Source: an uncultured Christensenellaceae bacterium
GTDB lineage: Bacteria > Bacillota > Clostridia > Christensenellales > Borkfalkiaceae
Reading direction: 5' to 3'
Length of the DNA: 64,000 nt
Assembly (NCBI GenBank): GCA_910586825.1
Contig: CAJUJF010000005.1
Span: 1 to 64,000 of the forward strand
The position numbers and the translations under genes were made by a program. Below are positions 7,313 through 16,284 of the stretch, one piece after another (the stretch's first letter is position 1; each line of letters begins with the position of its first letter). A model generated the notes under the pieces. It was not told the DNA's origin. It searched no databases and was given only the letters and a program-made list of their open reading frames with translations.

Positions 7313-10300
7313 ATGAAGAGACGCTGGAAGTTTGGCGTGATCGCGCTGTCGCTGGTTACCTTGGCGGCGGCGATTGTTTTCGGGGTGGTTTTCGGATTGA
7401 AACGGACAGGCGATAACGGGCGGGATACGCCCGTTATTTTTACGGTTTCGTTCTACGTCGGCGAAGGCGATCCGTGTCCGCCGTTTACGGGGGAGGCCGG
7501 TTCCGCAATCGTGTTTCCCGTTCCGGAACGGGCGGGCTATCAGTTCGAGGGCTGGTTTGCGGACGCCGACCTCACGTTGCCCGCGCCGCCGCTGGTCCCG
7601 CAGGGAGGCGCGGTCTATTACGCGAAATTTGCGAAACTCTACACGGTTCGGTTCGTCATGGGGGACGAGGCGGTTTCGTTTACGGGAACGGCGGGAAAGG
7701 AGATCGCCGTGCCGAATCCAGAAAAGACGGACTTCGAGTTCGACGGATGGTATTCGGACGAGACGTTTTTGCGGGAAGTCTATCCCCCTTCGGCGATAGC
7801 GGGCGACGCCGTATACTACGCCAAATTCGTACCGCTCTTTACGGTGAGTTTCCAAGCGGAAGGCTTTGATATCCCGCCCGTCACGGGCAGAGCGGGCGCG
7901 CCGCTCTCTTTGCCTTCGCCGCAAAAGGATTCGTTCCGTTTCGAGGGTTGGTATCTCGATCCCGAATATACGCGACCCGTTAGAGAAAACACGATTCCGC
8001 ACGGGAACGCCGTTTACTATGCAAAATTCACGGCGCTTTTTACGGTAAGATTTATATCCGACGCGGGGGAGATCTCTTCCGTAACGGGCGCGGCGGGAGA
8101 ACCGCTCGTCTTGCCCGATACGGCGAGAGAGGGATACGTATTCGAAGGCTGGGAAACGGAAAACGGCGCCGCCGCGCAGATTCCCGCGACCATTCCCGCG
8201 CGCAACGCGACGTTTGTCGCTAAATACGCAAAGCTTTACACGGTAGAGTTCGACACGGACGGCGGAACGGAAATTCCCGCAGTCACGGCGAAGGCGGGGA
8301 CTGCGCTCGACGTTTCGGAACCGAAGAAAGGGGGTTACGCGTTTGTCGGCTGGTATGCCGATCCGGAGCGCACGCGTCCGACGGCGGTTTCCGAAGTGCC
8401 GTCGGCGGATACCGTTTATTATGCCAAATTCGAAAAGCTGTATTCCGTCGTATTCGAGGCGGACGGGGAGCGGATCGCGGAAACGGTCGGGATCCGCGGG
8501 ACGCCCGTCGCCGCACCGTCGGAAGTGCCGAAAAAAGCGGGATATACCTTTCTCGGCTGGAAGGACGGCGACGGGAACGCGGTTTCTTTTCCCTATGCGA
8601 TCGGAGAGGGCGACGTGGTTTACCGCGCCGAGTACGGGGAAAATCCCGTGTTGCGGTATGATCCGAACCCGCCGTACGGGTTGCAGGCGATCGGGACCGT
8701 TCCGTCCGTAGAGGGGATCTGCGGTGCGAGCGTGACGGTGACCGTAACCGATAAACAGTACGCGCTTTTGGGATACCGATTTGCGGGTTGGGCGACTTCC
8801 GCGGGCGGCGGCGTCACGTTTCGCGGCGGAGAAGAGTTTGTGCTTTCGCAGAGCGTAACCCTCTATGCGGTTTGGATGCGCGGTCACGTCAACGGGCAGG
8901 TGCCGGACGCGGTGGTATATTACAGCGACGCGTGCGAAGAGGTGGTGCTTTTGCGAAACGGCGCGGAGCAGACGGGCGCGGTCAAACGCAATGTTTTGGG
9001 GGAAGCGGAATTCGAGATCGACGGGCTTGCGGGAAGATTTAACAAAGACGGCACTTTTACGCTGCGCGATTCCGTTTACGGAACGTATGCGATCGACGGC
9101 GGGGGAGAACTGTTTCTGAGCGGCTATGCGACAGCGCGTTTTTTGAACGGGGGAAATTCGGATACGGGGATATACCGCGTTTCCATGGGCAATCTTCTCT
9201 ATTTCGAAGGCGGTAGCCATGCGGGTACCTATCGGATCGACGAAAAAGCCTTCCGCGCGCACTACATGGATAACCGCGCGGTATTCGGAAATTATTTCAG
9301 TGCGGATTTCGTGCTGTTGCGGCTCGGTGAACAGGCGACGCTGGGGAACCGCACGGGATTATACGTTGCCGACGGCAACCGCATTTCGTTCTACTTCGGC
9401 GGCGAAGAGACGCAGGCGGAGTACGATCCCGTCGGGAAATATCTGATTTACGAAGGGGTGATTTATTATGAAACCGCGGGGGAAGTCCGCTTTGTCGGGG
9501 ACGGTTATACGCTTTGCGTAACGCCTAACGGCGCGTATCCCGTTTCCGCGACGCTCGCGGACGGAAGCGGGACCGTTTTTGCGGGCGAATTGAACGTTGA
9601 CGGGAGCGATCCGTCTGCGTTTTATTTTTTAAAATCGGAGGAGAACGGCGATTTCCGCGCGGATCTCAGACTTACGTACGGCGGCAGGATCGGCGGGTTG
9701 GAAATCCTGCGGATCCAAAGACGCGCGGTTTGGAAGAGCGAATCGCAGTCCGACTATTCCGATACGCTGCGTTTTACGGAGACAGCGGAGGAGGGGCGCG
9801 TCGAACGCTTCGTCGAAGGGGAATTTTTCTCCGTACTTGCAAACGGCGTTCCGCTTTTGATCCCGAAGACGGAAACGAAGGCGTGGGAACCCGAATCGCT
9901 CGTCTTCGAACTTTCGCACGGCGGGGTGGATTATCGTCTGCTCTGCACGTCGGACGACGCGTCCCGTCGGTCTTTCCGGCTCGGTTGGTACGGCGTCAGA
10001 AGCGGGGAAGCGTCGTCGGGCGGTTTCCGCGCACGGTTTCGCCAGTACGCCGGCGGGTACGGGATCGCGGAGTACGAAGGAATAAATTTCGGCAACGTGC
10101 TGTCGTTTGCTCTCTATGCGGAGGAAACGGAGTTAGACGCGGCGTATTCGTTCACCGCGGCGGACGGGTGCGCGCTTTTTCATGTGTTTGACGGCGCATA
10201 TCGGGGACAGTATTGCGTGAAACTCGTGCGCGACGGGGAAAACATGATCGCGGGCATGGATTGCAATTTTCTGGAAATTGCGGTTTGCGGGGATTACGTG

Positions 10301-11956
10301 CTTTCGTATGAACGCGAGAGCGGGGAATATCGCTTCGTTCGGACGGTCTCGCTTTCGGAAGCGCGCGAATTGCCGTTGCTGTCGCAGGAGCGAATCGGAC
10401 AAGATACCGTATTTCTCAAATACGCTTTTCCGTCGGACGGCTGCGCGGGGTTTTTGTTCGGTCTTGAAGACGGAACGCTGACGGAGGCGGCGGTGCGGGA
10501 ATTTTCCGAAAACGGAGACCTGATTTCCGTTCTTACGGACGCGGCCGGGGAACGGGCGTACCGCGTTACGGTTACAACCGCGGGCAACGAACCGCGGGAA
10601 GCGGCGTATGCGGACGGAAGTTGGCGTATCGAAGAAGATTATCGGATCGTTTCGGTCATCTTTACCGAGGCGCATACGCGCGCGGAAATCCGTCGGATCC
10701 CGAAAATATTTACCGCGTTCGGAAGCCATACTGAGGGTGACGTCTGCATTCGCTATACGCTCTGCGGCGCGGAAGAAGCGGAAAGCATTGTGTCCGTAAC
10801 GCTGAACGGGGAAGAACTAGCGGTGTCGGATTTCACGCCGACACGCGGCGAAGGCATGCCGGACGGGCATCTCGTTTCCGCCGCGGACGAACGCGACGGG
10901 CGGGAATACGTCTTTCTGCTCCGTCCCTCTTCCGTTTCGGGAAGCGTCGAACCCGTCTCACGGTACGAAGCGGAATTGGAAGACTGTTGTTTTACGGTTC
11001 TCTACGGAGCCGGTTGGGATTGTCTGTTGCCGCAGATCAGGGTTTATTCCGGACTTCTCGGCGGGGAGACAGTGATCGACGGCGTCGTCGAAAGACGGGA
11101 AGAGGGATTGTACGAATGGCGCGCGGCGGATAACAAGCTCCAAAACGCCGTGGTCACGGTGCGCGTCGAACGCTGTTCCAATCTGCTCGATCCGTTAATC
11201 GTGTCTGCGGACAACCTTCCCCTGACGGCTTCGGCAACGGAAGAAAACGGAACCGTTGCGGCGGAGGCTATTTTGCTGCGGAATGCGGACGGTTCGTTTA
11301 CGGTGTTATCGTTTTGCGATCGGGACGGAAGCCGGTCGGGATCGGATCGCGTGACTTCACTCGGCGATGCTTGGTATCTTGCCGCATACGGGTATCTGCT
11401 GTCGCGGGAAGAGGAGAAGTATGTGCTCGTAAAATGCGCCGCGCCCGTCGCGTGTTCGAACGGGATCTTTACGGTTTCGCTCGTCGCCGCTGATTTCCGC
11501 GTTCTGCCGGTCGCGTTTTTCGTGAACGGAGAGGAAAAGACGGGCGGCGCTTTTTCCGAACGGGAGGGAGACGTCTGGGTCTGGGAAAAGGGCGGCGAAA
11601 AGTTTACGCTCGCTTTTTCGGAAACGGACGGCGGATATTCGGTCTGGGTATACGAAGGGGAACGGACGCTCTATACCGTTACGCTGAAAACGGGCGTCGG
11701 CGCGCCGACCGTTTTATACGCGCCGCAGGGGAGTTTCGTCTTGCCCGACCCGCCCGAACGGGAGGGCTATTCGTTTCTGTGCTGGACGGCGGGGTACGGG
11801 GAATATCGGGCGGGCGAGACGTACGAACTCAACCGCAACGTGACGTTTACGGCGGAATGGGACGAATTTTCGCGAATCGCACACCGATCTGCGATTTCGT
11901 CGTCCGTGATGAGTCGGGAATCGGGAAATATGTTTGAAAGTGCGGAAAAAGTGTGA
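7313..11956 (+). CDS. Large surface protein with InlB B-repeats (Listeria-Bacteroides repeats)
   Basis: The frame opens at 7295, but GGAGG followed 7 bases later by ATG at 7313 sets the start, giving 1547 aa. A basic N-terminus and one hydrophobic helix (about 7-29) act as an uncleaved anchor or signal. Residues about 43-522 carry seven tandem repeats of about 65 aa, each with (F/Y)TV(R/S)F, GY.FEGW and VYYAKF elements, and an eighth copy lies at about 1453-1520. The 900-residue middle is beta-rich and unrecognised. I see no LPXTG or SLH anchor, so attachment is probably through the N-terminal helix. InlB B-repeats are typical of exported adhesins; the ligand is unknown. It has its own promoter, and the lon promoter overlaps its last codons. 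Confidence 0.9.
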   Translation: MKRRWKFGVIALSLVTLAAAIVFGVVFGLKRTGDNGRDTPVIFTVSFYVGEGDPCPPFTGEAGSAIVFPVPERAGYQFEGWFADADLTLPAPPLVPQGGAVYYAKFAKLYTVRFVMGDEAVSFTGTAGKEIAVPNPEKTDFEFDGWYSDETFLREVYPPSAIAGDAVYYAKFVPLFTVSFQAEGFDIPPVTGRAGAPLSLPSPQKDSFRFEGWYLDPEYTRPVRENTIPHGNAVYYAKFTALFTVRFISDAGEISSVTGAAGEPLVLPDTAREGYVFEGWETENGAAAQIPATIPARNATFVAKYAKLYTVEFDTDGGTEIPAVTAKAGTALDVSEPKKGGYAFVGWYADPERTRPTAVSEVPSADTVYYAKFEKLYSVVFEADGERIAETVGIRGTPVAAPSEVPKKAGYTFLGWKDGDGNAVSFPYAIGEGDVVYRAEYGENPVLRYDPNPPYGLQAIGTVPSVEGICGASVTVTVTDKQYALLGYRFAGWATSAGGGVTFRGGEEFVLSQSVTLYAVWMRGHVNGQVPDAVVYYSDACEEVVLLRNGAEQTGAVKRNVLGEAEFEIDGLAGRFNKDGTFTLRDSVYGTYAIDGGGELFLSGYATARFLNGGNSDTGIYRVSMGNLLYFEGGSHAGTYRIDEKAFRAHYMDNRAVFGNYFSADFVLLRLGEQATLGNRTGLYVADGNRISFYFGGEETQAEYDPVGKYLIYEGVIYYETAGEVRFVGDGYTLCVTPNGAYPVSATLADGSGTVFAGELNVDGSDPSAFYFLKSEENGDFRADLRLTYGGRIGGLEILRIQRRAVWKSESQSDYSDTLRFTETAEEGRVERFVEGEFFSVLANGVPLLIPKTETKAWEPESLVFELSHGGVDYRLLCTSDDASRRSFRLGWYGVRSGEASSGGFRARFRQYAGGYGIAEYEGINFGNVLSFALYAEETELDAAYSFTAADGCALFHVFDGAYRGQYCVKLVRDGENMIAGMDCNFLEIAVCGDYVLSYERESGEYRFVRTVSLSEARELPLLSQERIGQDTVFLKYAFPSDGCAGFLFGLEDGTLTEAAVREFSENGDLISVLTDAAGERAYRVTVTTAGNEPREAAYADGSWRIEEDYRIVSVIFTEAHTRAEIRRIPKIFTAFGSHTEGDVCIRYTLCGAEEAESIVSVTLNGEELAVSDFTPTRGEGMPDGHLVSAADERDGREYVFLLRPSSVSGSVEPVSRYEAELEDCCFTVLYGAGWDCLLPQIRVYSGLLGGETVIDGVVERREEGLYEWRAADNKLQNAVVTVRVERCSNLLDPLIVSADNLPLTASATEENGTVAAEAILLRNADGSFTVLSFCDRDGSRSGSDRVTSLGDAWYLAAYGYLLSREEEKYVLVKCAAPVACSNGIFTVSLVAADFRVLPVAFFVNGEEKTGGAFSEREGDVWVWEKGGEKFTLAFSETDGGYSVWVYEGERTLYTVTLKTGVGAPTVLYAPQGSFVLPDPPEREGYSFLCWTAGYGEYRAGETYELNRNVTFTAEWDEFSRIAHRSAISSSVMSRESGNMFESAEKV

Positions 11957-11962
11957 TATAAT
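11934..11962 (+). promoter_or_regulatory. Sigma-A promoter of lon-engB, overlapping the end of the preceding gene
   Basis: TTGAAA (11934-11939), a 17-bp spacer, TATAAT (11957-11962). The -35 lies in the last codons of the surface-protein gene and the -10 begins one base after its stop. No CIRCE or HrcA inverted repeat was seen nearby. Confidence 0.8.
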
Positions 11963-11999
11963 AGAAGAGCATCGCGATTACAGCGAAAGGAGACGCGCA

Positions 12000-14327
12000 A
12001 TGGATAATTTGTCCGTAAAAATATTACCGGTCATTCCGATGCGGAAAACGGTGATTTTTCCCAATACTACGGTGGAGTTCGACGTCGGGCGAGGGTTCTC
12101 TCTCGCCGCGGTCGAATATGCCGAGCTGAACGGGAAACTCGTCTTCCTTACCAAACAGATCGATTCCGAAAAGGAAAATCCGCAGCCCGAAGATCTCTGT
12201 CTCGTGGGAACGGTCGCGCAGATCGTCCGCACATCCAATCAGTCCGAGGACAGGATCCGCGTTTGCGTAAGCGGACAGTACCGCGCCCGCGCCCGCGGGT
12301 TTCGGGCGGAAAAGGAATACATCTACGCCGTTACGGACGGCGTTCCCGCGTTGCACGGCGATCCCGATCTCGAAGAGGCGTCGTTCAGGACCGCCAAAGC
12401 GCTGGTTAAGGATATCATATCGGTCGGCGTCAATCTTTCGCGGGAATTGAATCTGCTCGCGCGCGTCACCGATAGCGACGAATATATCAATCTCTGTTCG
12501 CATTATCTGTTGCATGCGAAAGAGGAGCAGAAACAGCGTCTGCTCGAAGAAAACCGCGTGCCGGAACGGTTGCGGCTTTTTCAGGAGTGTTTGAACACCG
12601 AGCTGGAAATCGCCCGTCTCGAACGGAAGATCTCCCAACAGGTGCGGCAAAATATCGAAAAATCGCAGAAGGAATATTATTTGCACGAACAGCTCAAAGT
12701 GATCCACAACGAGCTGGGCGACGACACGAGCGAAAACGAAAAGCTGAAAGAAAAGCTGCTTGCGAAAGGGCTTCCGAAAGAGGCGGAGGCGAAGGCGATG
12801 CAGGAACTTGCGCGCATGGACAAGATGCCCGCGTCCTCGCCGGAATACACCGTTTTGCGCAACTATGCGGATTGGCTGATCGATCTTCCCTGGCGGGAAC
12901 AGACGCAGGACACGGACAGTCTTGCGGACGTCGAGGCGATGCTGGAAGAAGATCATTACGGGTTGGATAAGATCAAAGAGCGGATCGTGGAGTACCTTGC
13001 CGTTCTGAAACTGACGGGCGAACTGAAAGCGCCCATCCTCTGTCTCGTCGGCCCGCCCGGCGTGGGCAAGACGAGCGTCGCCAAATCGGTCGCGCGGTCG
13101 CTTGGGCGGAAATTCGTGCGGATGAGCCTCGGCGGCGTCAAGGACGAAGCGGAGATCCGCGGACACCGCCGCACGTATATCGGCGCGATGCCCGGCCGTA
13201 TCATCTACGAAATGAAAAACGCGGGATCGGTGAACCCCGTGTTCCTGCTCGACGAAGTGGACAAGATTTCGTCCGATCTGCGCGGCGATCCCGCCAGCGC
13301 GCTGTTGGAAGTGCTCGATCCCGAGCAGAATTCCACCTTCCGCGACAGGTATCTGGAAATCGCGTACGATCTTTCGAAAGTCATGTTCATCGCCACGGCA
13401 AACACGCTCGAAACCATTCCGGCGCCGTTGCGCGACCGCATGGAGATCATCGAACTTTCCGGCTATACGCCGCAGGAAAAAGAGGAGATCGCCAAGCGGT
13501 ATCTCGTGCCGAAAAAGCGAAAAGAGAACGGCTTGACGGAGGAAAACTTCGTTATGACGGAGGGCGCGGTTTCCGCCGCGATCGACGGGTATACCATGGA
13601 GGCGGGCGTGCGTTCGCTGGAACGGACGATCGGCGCCGTATGCCGCAAAGCGGCGGTGAAGATCGCGAAAGGCGGCGCCAAACGGAAGATCACCGTCACG
13701 GCGAAAAATCTTGAAAAATATCTCGGCGCCAAGCGTTATCTGCGCGACGGGGACCTGATCGAAGGGGAGGAGATCGGCGCGGCAACGGGGCTTGCCTGGA
13801 CGGCGGTCGGCGGGACGACCCTGACGATCGAAGTTTCCGCCATGCAGGGGAAAGGCGACGTGATTTTAACGGGAAAACTCGGCGACGTGATGAAAGAGTC
13901 CGCGCACGCGGCGATCAGTTACCTGCGCGCGCATGCCGAAAAATACGGGATCGACGAACGCGATTTCGAGAAAAAGGACATTCATATCCACGTGCCGGAG
14001 GGGGCGACGCCCAAGGACGGGCCGAGCGCGGGCATTACGATGGCGACCGCGATTCTCTCCGCGTTCACTTCCAAGCCGGTGCGGAAAGACGTCGCCATGA
14101 CGGGCGAGATCACGCTGCGCGGAAGAGTCCTTCCGATCGGCGGTTTGAAAGAAAAGGCGCTCGCCGCAAACAGAATCGGGATCCGCGACGTGATCATTCC
14201 CGAAGAGAACAAAAAGGACGTGGAGGAGATCCCCGAAAACGTGCGGAAAAACCTCAATTTTATCTGCGTGAGCAAGGTGGACGAAGTGTTCGCGCGCGCC
14301 GTGACGGGAGCTTCTTATGGAAATTAA
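12000..14327 (+). CDS. lon: ATP-dependent Lon protease (LonA)
   Basis: A cytoplasmic AAA+ serine protease that degrades misfolded and regulatory proteins. It has an N-terminal LON substrate domain (about 5-200), then a coiled helical region and an AAA+ module with Walker A GPPGVGKT from residue 351 and Walker B FLLDEVDK. The protease domain has the Ser/Lys dyad S676 (in DGPSAG) and K719 (in GGLKEK), 43 residues apart as in E. coli Lon. The length, 775 aa, is normal. The frame extends upstream, but AAAGGAGA before ATG 12000 and the promoter at 11934-11962 fix the start. It overlaps engB by 11 bp, as in many Firmicutes where lon and ysxC are paired. Confidence 0.97.
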   Translation: MDNLSVKILPVIPMRKTVIFPNTTVEFDVGRGFSLAAVEYAELNGKLVFLTKQIDSEKENPQPEDLCLVGTVAQIVRTSNQSEDRIRVCVSGQYRARARGFRAEKEYIYAVTDGVPALHGDPDLEEASFRTAKALVKDIISVGVNLSRELNLLARVTDSDEYINLCSHYLLHAKEEQKQRLLEENRVPERLRLFQECLNTELEIARLERKISQQVRQNIEKSQKEYYLHEQLKVIHNELGDDTSENEKLKEKLLAKGLPKEAEAKAMQELARMDKMPASSPEYTVLRNYADWLIDLPWREQTQDTDSLADVEAMLEEDHYGLDKIKERIVEYLAVLKLTGELKAPILCLVGPPGVGKTSVAKSVARSLGRKFVRMSLGGVKDEAEIRGHRRTYIGAMPGRIIYEMKNAGSVNPVFLLDEVDKISSDLRGDPASALLEVLDPEQNSTFRDRYLEIAYDLSKVMFIATANTLETIPAPLRDRMEIIELSGYTPQEKEEIAKRYLVPKKRKENGLTEENFVMTEGAVSAAIDGYTMEAGVRSLERTIGAVCRKAAVKIAKGGAKRKITVTAKNLEKYLGAKRYLRDGDLIEGEEIGAATGLAWTAVGGTTLTIEVSAMQGKGDVILTGKLGDVMKESAHAAISYLRAHAEKYGIDERDFEKKDIHIHVPEGATPKDGPSAGITMATAILSAFTSKPVRKDVAMTGEITLRGRVLPIGGLKEKALAANRIGIRDVIIPEENKKDVEEIPENVRKNLNFICVSKVDEVFARAVTGASYGN

Positions 14328-14907
14328 AAACGCAAAGTTCATCACTTCGGCGGCGACGGAAGCGCAGTTTCTGCATTCCGAGAAACCCGTGATCGCCGTT
14401 TGCGGAAAATCCAATTCGGGCAAAAGCACGCTCATCAATCTGCTTGCGAACCGCAAAGGACTTGCAAAGACCGGCTCGTCGCCGGGGAGAACGCGGCTCG
14501 TGAACTATTTCGATTTCGGGGAATTCATCCTTGCCGATTTGCCGGGGTACGGTTACGCCGCGGTGTCGAAGGGGGAAAAGGAAAAATGGGCGAAAACGCT
14601 TGACGCGTTTTTTGCCTGCAAAGAGGAAATCGCGCACGTATTCGTACTGAGCGATATTCGCCGCGATCCTTCGGAAGACGATTTGCAGATGCTTTCGTTT
14701 TTGAATTATCACATTCTGCCGTTTACGGTCGTTGCGACCAAAAGCGACAAACTCTCCCGTATGCGGCGGAAAGAGCGCGTGCGGAAACTCGCGCAGAGTT
14801 TCGGGCTTGGCGAGGGGAACGTGATCGCGGTTTCGGGACTCTCGGGCGAAGGGAAAGAGGAATTGGTTGCAAAAATCGGCGCCGTGCTTTTACGGGACAA
14901 CGGATAA
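14317..14907 (+). CDS. engB: Ribosome biogenesis GTPase YsxC/EngB (YihA)
   Basis: A TRAFAC-class GTPase needed for late 50S subunit assembly. G1 is GKSNSGKST (about residues 29-37), a threonine-containing switch follows, G3 is DLPGYG, G4 is TKSDK and G5 is near VSGLSGEG. At 196 aa it has the usual length. The start codon lies 11 bp inside the end of lon, so translation is coupled. A terminator follows at 14924-14960. The lon-ysxC pairing is the standard arrangement in Bacillus and Clostridium. Confidence 0.96.
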   Translation: MEIKNAKFITSAATEAQFLHSEKPVIAVCGKSNSGKSTLINLLANRKGLAKTGSSPGRTRLVNYFDFGEFILADLPGYGYAAVSKGEKEKWAKTLDAFFACKEEIAHVFVLSDIRRDPSEDDLQMLSFLNYHILPFTVVATKSDKLSRMRRKERVRKLAQSFGLGEGNVIAVSGLSGEGKEELVAKIGAVLLRDNG

Positions 14908-14923
14908 TGTTATAATGAAAGGT

Positions 14924-14960
14924 AAAAAAGCAAGAATCGTAAAATCGATCTTGCTTTTTT
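14924..14960 (+). terminator. Terminator after engB
   Basis: AAAAAAGCAAGAATCG and CGATCTTGCTTTTTT form a stem with one bulged base and a short A-rich loop, ending in a run of six T. Part of the T-run side also provides the -35 box of the following promoter. Confidence 0.85.
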
Positions 14961-14979
14961 CTTTCGTTTAAGGTATCAT
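14951..14979 (+). promoter_or_regulatory. Probable promoter of the 15032-15415 gene
   Basis: TTGCTT (14951-14956), a 17-bp spacer, TATCAT (14974-14979). The -35 lies inside the 3' arm of the engB terminator. Confidence 0.5.
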
Positions 14980-15031
14980 AGAGTTACGGGAAACGGTAGG
15001 AAAGGAAAAACAAAGTTATTTTGAGGAAAGA

Positions 15032-15415
15032 ATGATGTTAAATCAAAATAAATACAAAAAACACGGTATCTGTTCCGTCGTGTATACGGTATTGTCCGTA
15101 ATAGCGTTGATATCCGGCGGCATTTGCGCACGTGCATTGTTTTTGCTCGCAGGCTCGATGGATACGGACGGGGCATTGGGCGCGGTTTTCTCTTCTTTTG
15201 CCGTGTTCGTACTGTTTATGATCTTTTGCATTTCGGCGATTGCGCTTTCGATGCTGGGAGCGGGCTTTGCCGTTTCGTCCATAAAAGGAAACTATCTCAA
15301 AAAAGTAAATATAGCGATATTGATTTGCAATATCGTGTGTTTTGTCACGGGAACGGTATTGCTGATTTTGATTTTAACCGATCAATCTTTGAGAAATCTA
15401 CCTCCTTACGTATAA
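15032..15415 (+). CDS. Small integral membrane protein (127 aa)
   Basis: I do not recognise the family. Three hydrophobic segments are visible (about residues 14-40, 50-80 and 92-117), with a basic N-terminus NQNKYKKH and a short C-terminus. It resembles the many small DUF4190-like Firmicutes membrane proteins only in general layout. Two ATG codons are adjacent (15032 and 15035); the GAGGAAAG site is better spaced for the second. A probable promoter and terminators on both sides make it a single-gene unit, convergent with the lipoprotein gene at 15531-16148. Confidence 0.7.
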   Translation: MMLNQNKYKKHGICSVVYTVLSVIALISGGICARALFLLAGSMDTDGALGAVFSSFAVFVLFMIFCISAIALSMLGAGFAVSSIKGNYLKKVNIAILICNIVCFVTGTVLLILILTDQSLRNLPPYV

Positions 15416-15443
15416 GCTTCAATTTACCGTCTGACCGAAAAAG

Positions 15444-15479
15444 AATCGCGCACTGCTTGGCAAAGAGCAGTGCGCGATT
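15444..15479. terminator. Bidirectional terminator between convergent genes
   Basis: A perfect 14-bp stem: AATCGCGCACTGCT at 15444-15457 and its complement at 15466-15479, with an 8-base loop. It is followed by TTGTTTG on the plus strand and by TTCTTTTT on the minus strand. Confidence 0.85.
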
Positions 15480-15530
15480 TGTTTGTCTTCAAAATATGCG
15501 ATCTTTCTTCCGTTCGGTTTTTCTATTCGG

Positions 15531-16148
15531 TTAAACCTCATACGGTTTAAAGAAATCGACCCAACACGGTCCGTTTACGAGCACGGTGAATTCTCCCGCG
15601 GTTATTTCCTTTCCGTCTTTTTTCGAAAGATCGCGATAGACGAACGTGTACTCGTCGACGTCTGCAACGAAACCGGCGGTATAACGTCCTTCTAAATTCC
15701 CCGTAATAACGGTAGTGCTCGTACGCGACGAATCGATCAGTTCCGTAAACGTATAGAGCCGCGTACTCATACACGCCGTCGCGGTGTCCGCAAGATTTGT
15801 TGCGGAGAGGTTTAGACAGGCGGATACGACTTCGATTCCGTCGCGGTTGATTGCATCGGCGTCTTTGAAGAATAACGTTCCGGGGCGGTAACTCTCCTTG
15901 TCGATCGTGAGATCGAACGATTCAAACGGAGATGCCGCAAAGGGCATTACAAACGCGTAAAGTCCGTAGGATTCGATATGTTCCGGCTGTTCGCTCTTCA
16001 ATTCGATCACGCGATAGCTATCGCCGTTGTCGAAATAGTGCAACGAAGAGTCGGGCGTAAACCCGTTGTTGCAACCCGAAAGCCCGCAAGTTGCGATTAA
16101 GGCAAGCATTCCCGCCGCAAGACACGGAAACCGTTTTTTAAGTGTCAT
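15531..16148 (-). CDS. Predicted lipoprotein of unknown function
   Basis: The N-terminus MTLKKRFPCLAAGMLALIA continues to LSGC, a clear lipobox, so the mature protein should be lipidated at the cysteine near residue 26 and anchored outside the membrane. The remaining 180 residues are soluble, beta-rich and have no motif I recognise; they include VIELKSEQPEHIESYGLYAF and a Thr/Ser-rich middle. GGAGG precedes the ATG by 10 bases. It has its own promoter (16195-16222) and ends at a terminator shared with the convergent gene, so it is a stand-alone unit. A role in surface sensing or substrate binding is possible but not shown. Confidence 0.75.
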   Translation of the reverse strand: MTLKKRFPCLAAGMLALIATCGLSGCNNGFTPDSSLHYFDNGDSYRVIELKSEQPEHIESYGLYAFVMPFAASPFESFDLTIDKESYRPGTLFFKDADAINRDGIEVVSACLNLSATNLADTATACMSTRLYTFTELIDSSRTSTTVITGNLEGRYTAGFVADVDEYTFVYRDLSKKDGKEITAGEFTVLVNGPCWVDFFKPYEV

Positions 16149-16194
16149 AAATTGTACCGCCTCCGTTTACGTAAATGCAATCGCTGACATACTC

Positions 16195-16222
16195 ATTATA
16201 TCACAAATATTTTGAATGTCAA
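16195..16222 (-). promoter_or_regulatory. Sigma-A promoter of the lipoprotein gene
   Basis: On the minus strand TTGACA (16222-16217), a 16-bp AT-rich spacer and TATAAT (16200-16195). Both hexamers are perfect consensus. Confidence 0.8.
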
Positions 16223-16245
16223 TAGTTTTACAAAAAATAATTAAA

Positions 16246-16274
16246 ATAAAAAAGCGCCCCGTAAAGGGGCGCTT
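16246..16274 (-). terminator. Terminator of the rpsF-ssb-rpsR operon
   Basis: On the minus strand AAGCGCCCC and GGGGCGCTT form a 9-bp stem (16252-16260 with 16266-16274), followed by TTTTTATTTTAA. Confidence 0.9.
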
Positions 16275-16284
16275 CGGTGTTCGG

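Noticed and set aside
7439..8877. Short tandem DNA repeats in the surface-protein gene
   Set aside because: The repeats are clear at protein level but too diverged in DNA to be called recent tandem DNA repeats.
7280..9262. A 660-codon open frame antisense to the InlB-repeat gene
   Set aside because: It is Arg-rich, has no ribosome site or family motif, and mirrors the repetitive GC-rich coding strand. It is a shadow frame.
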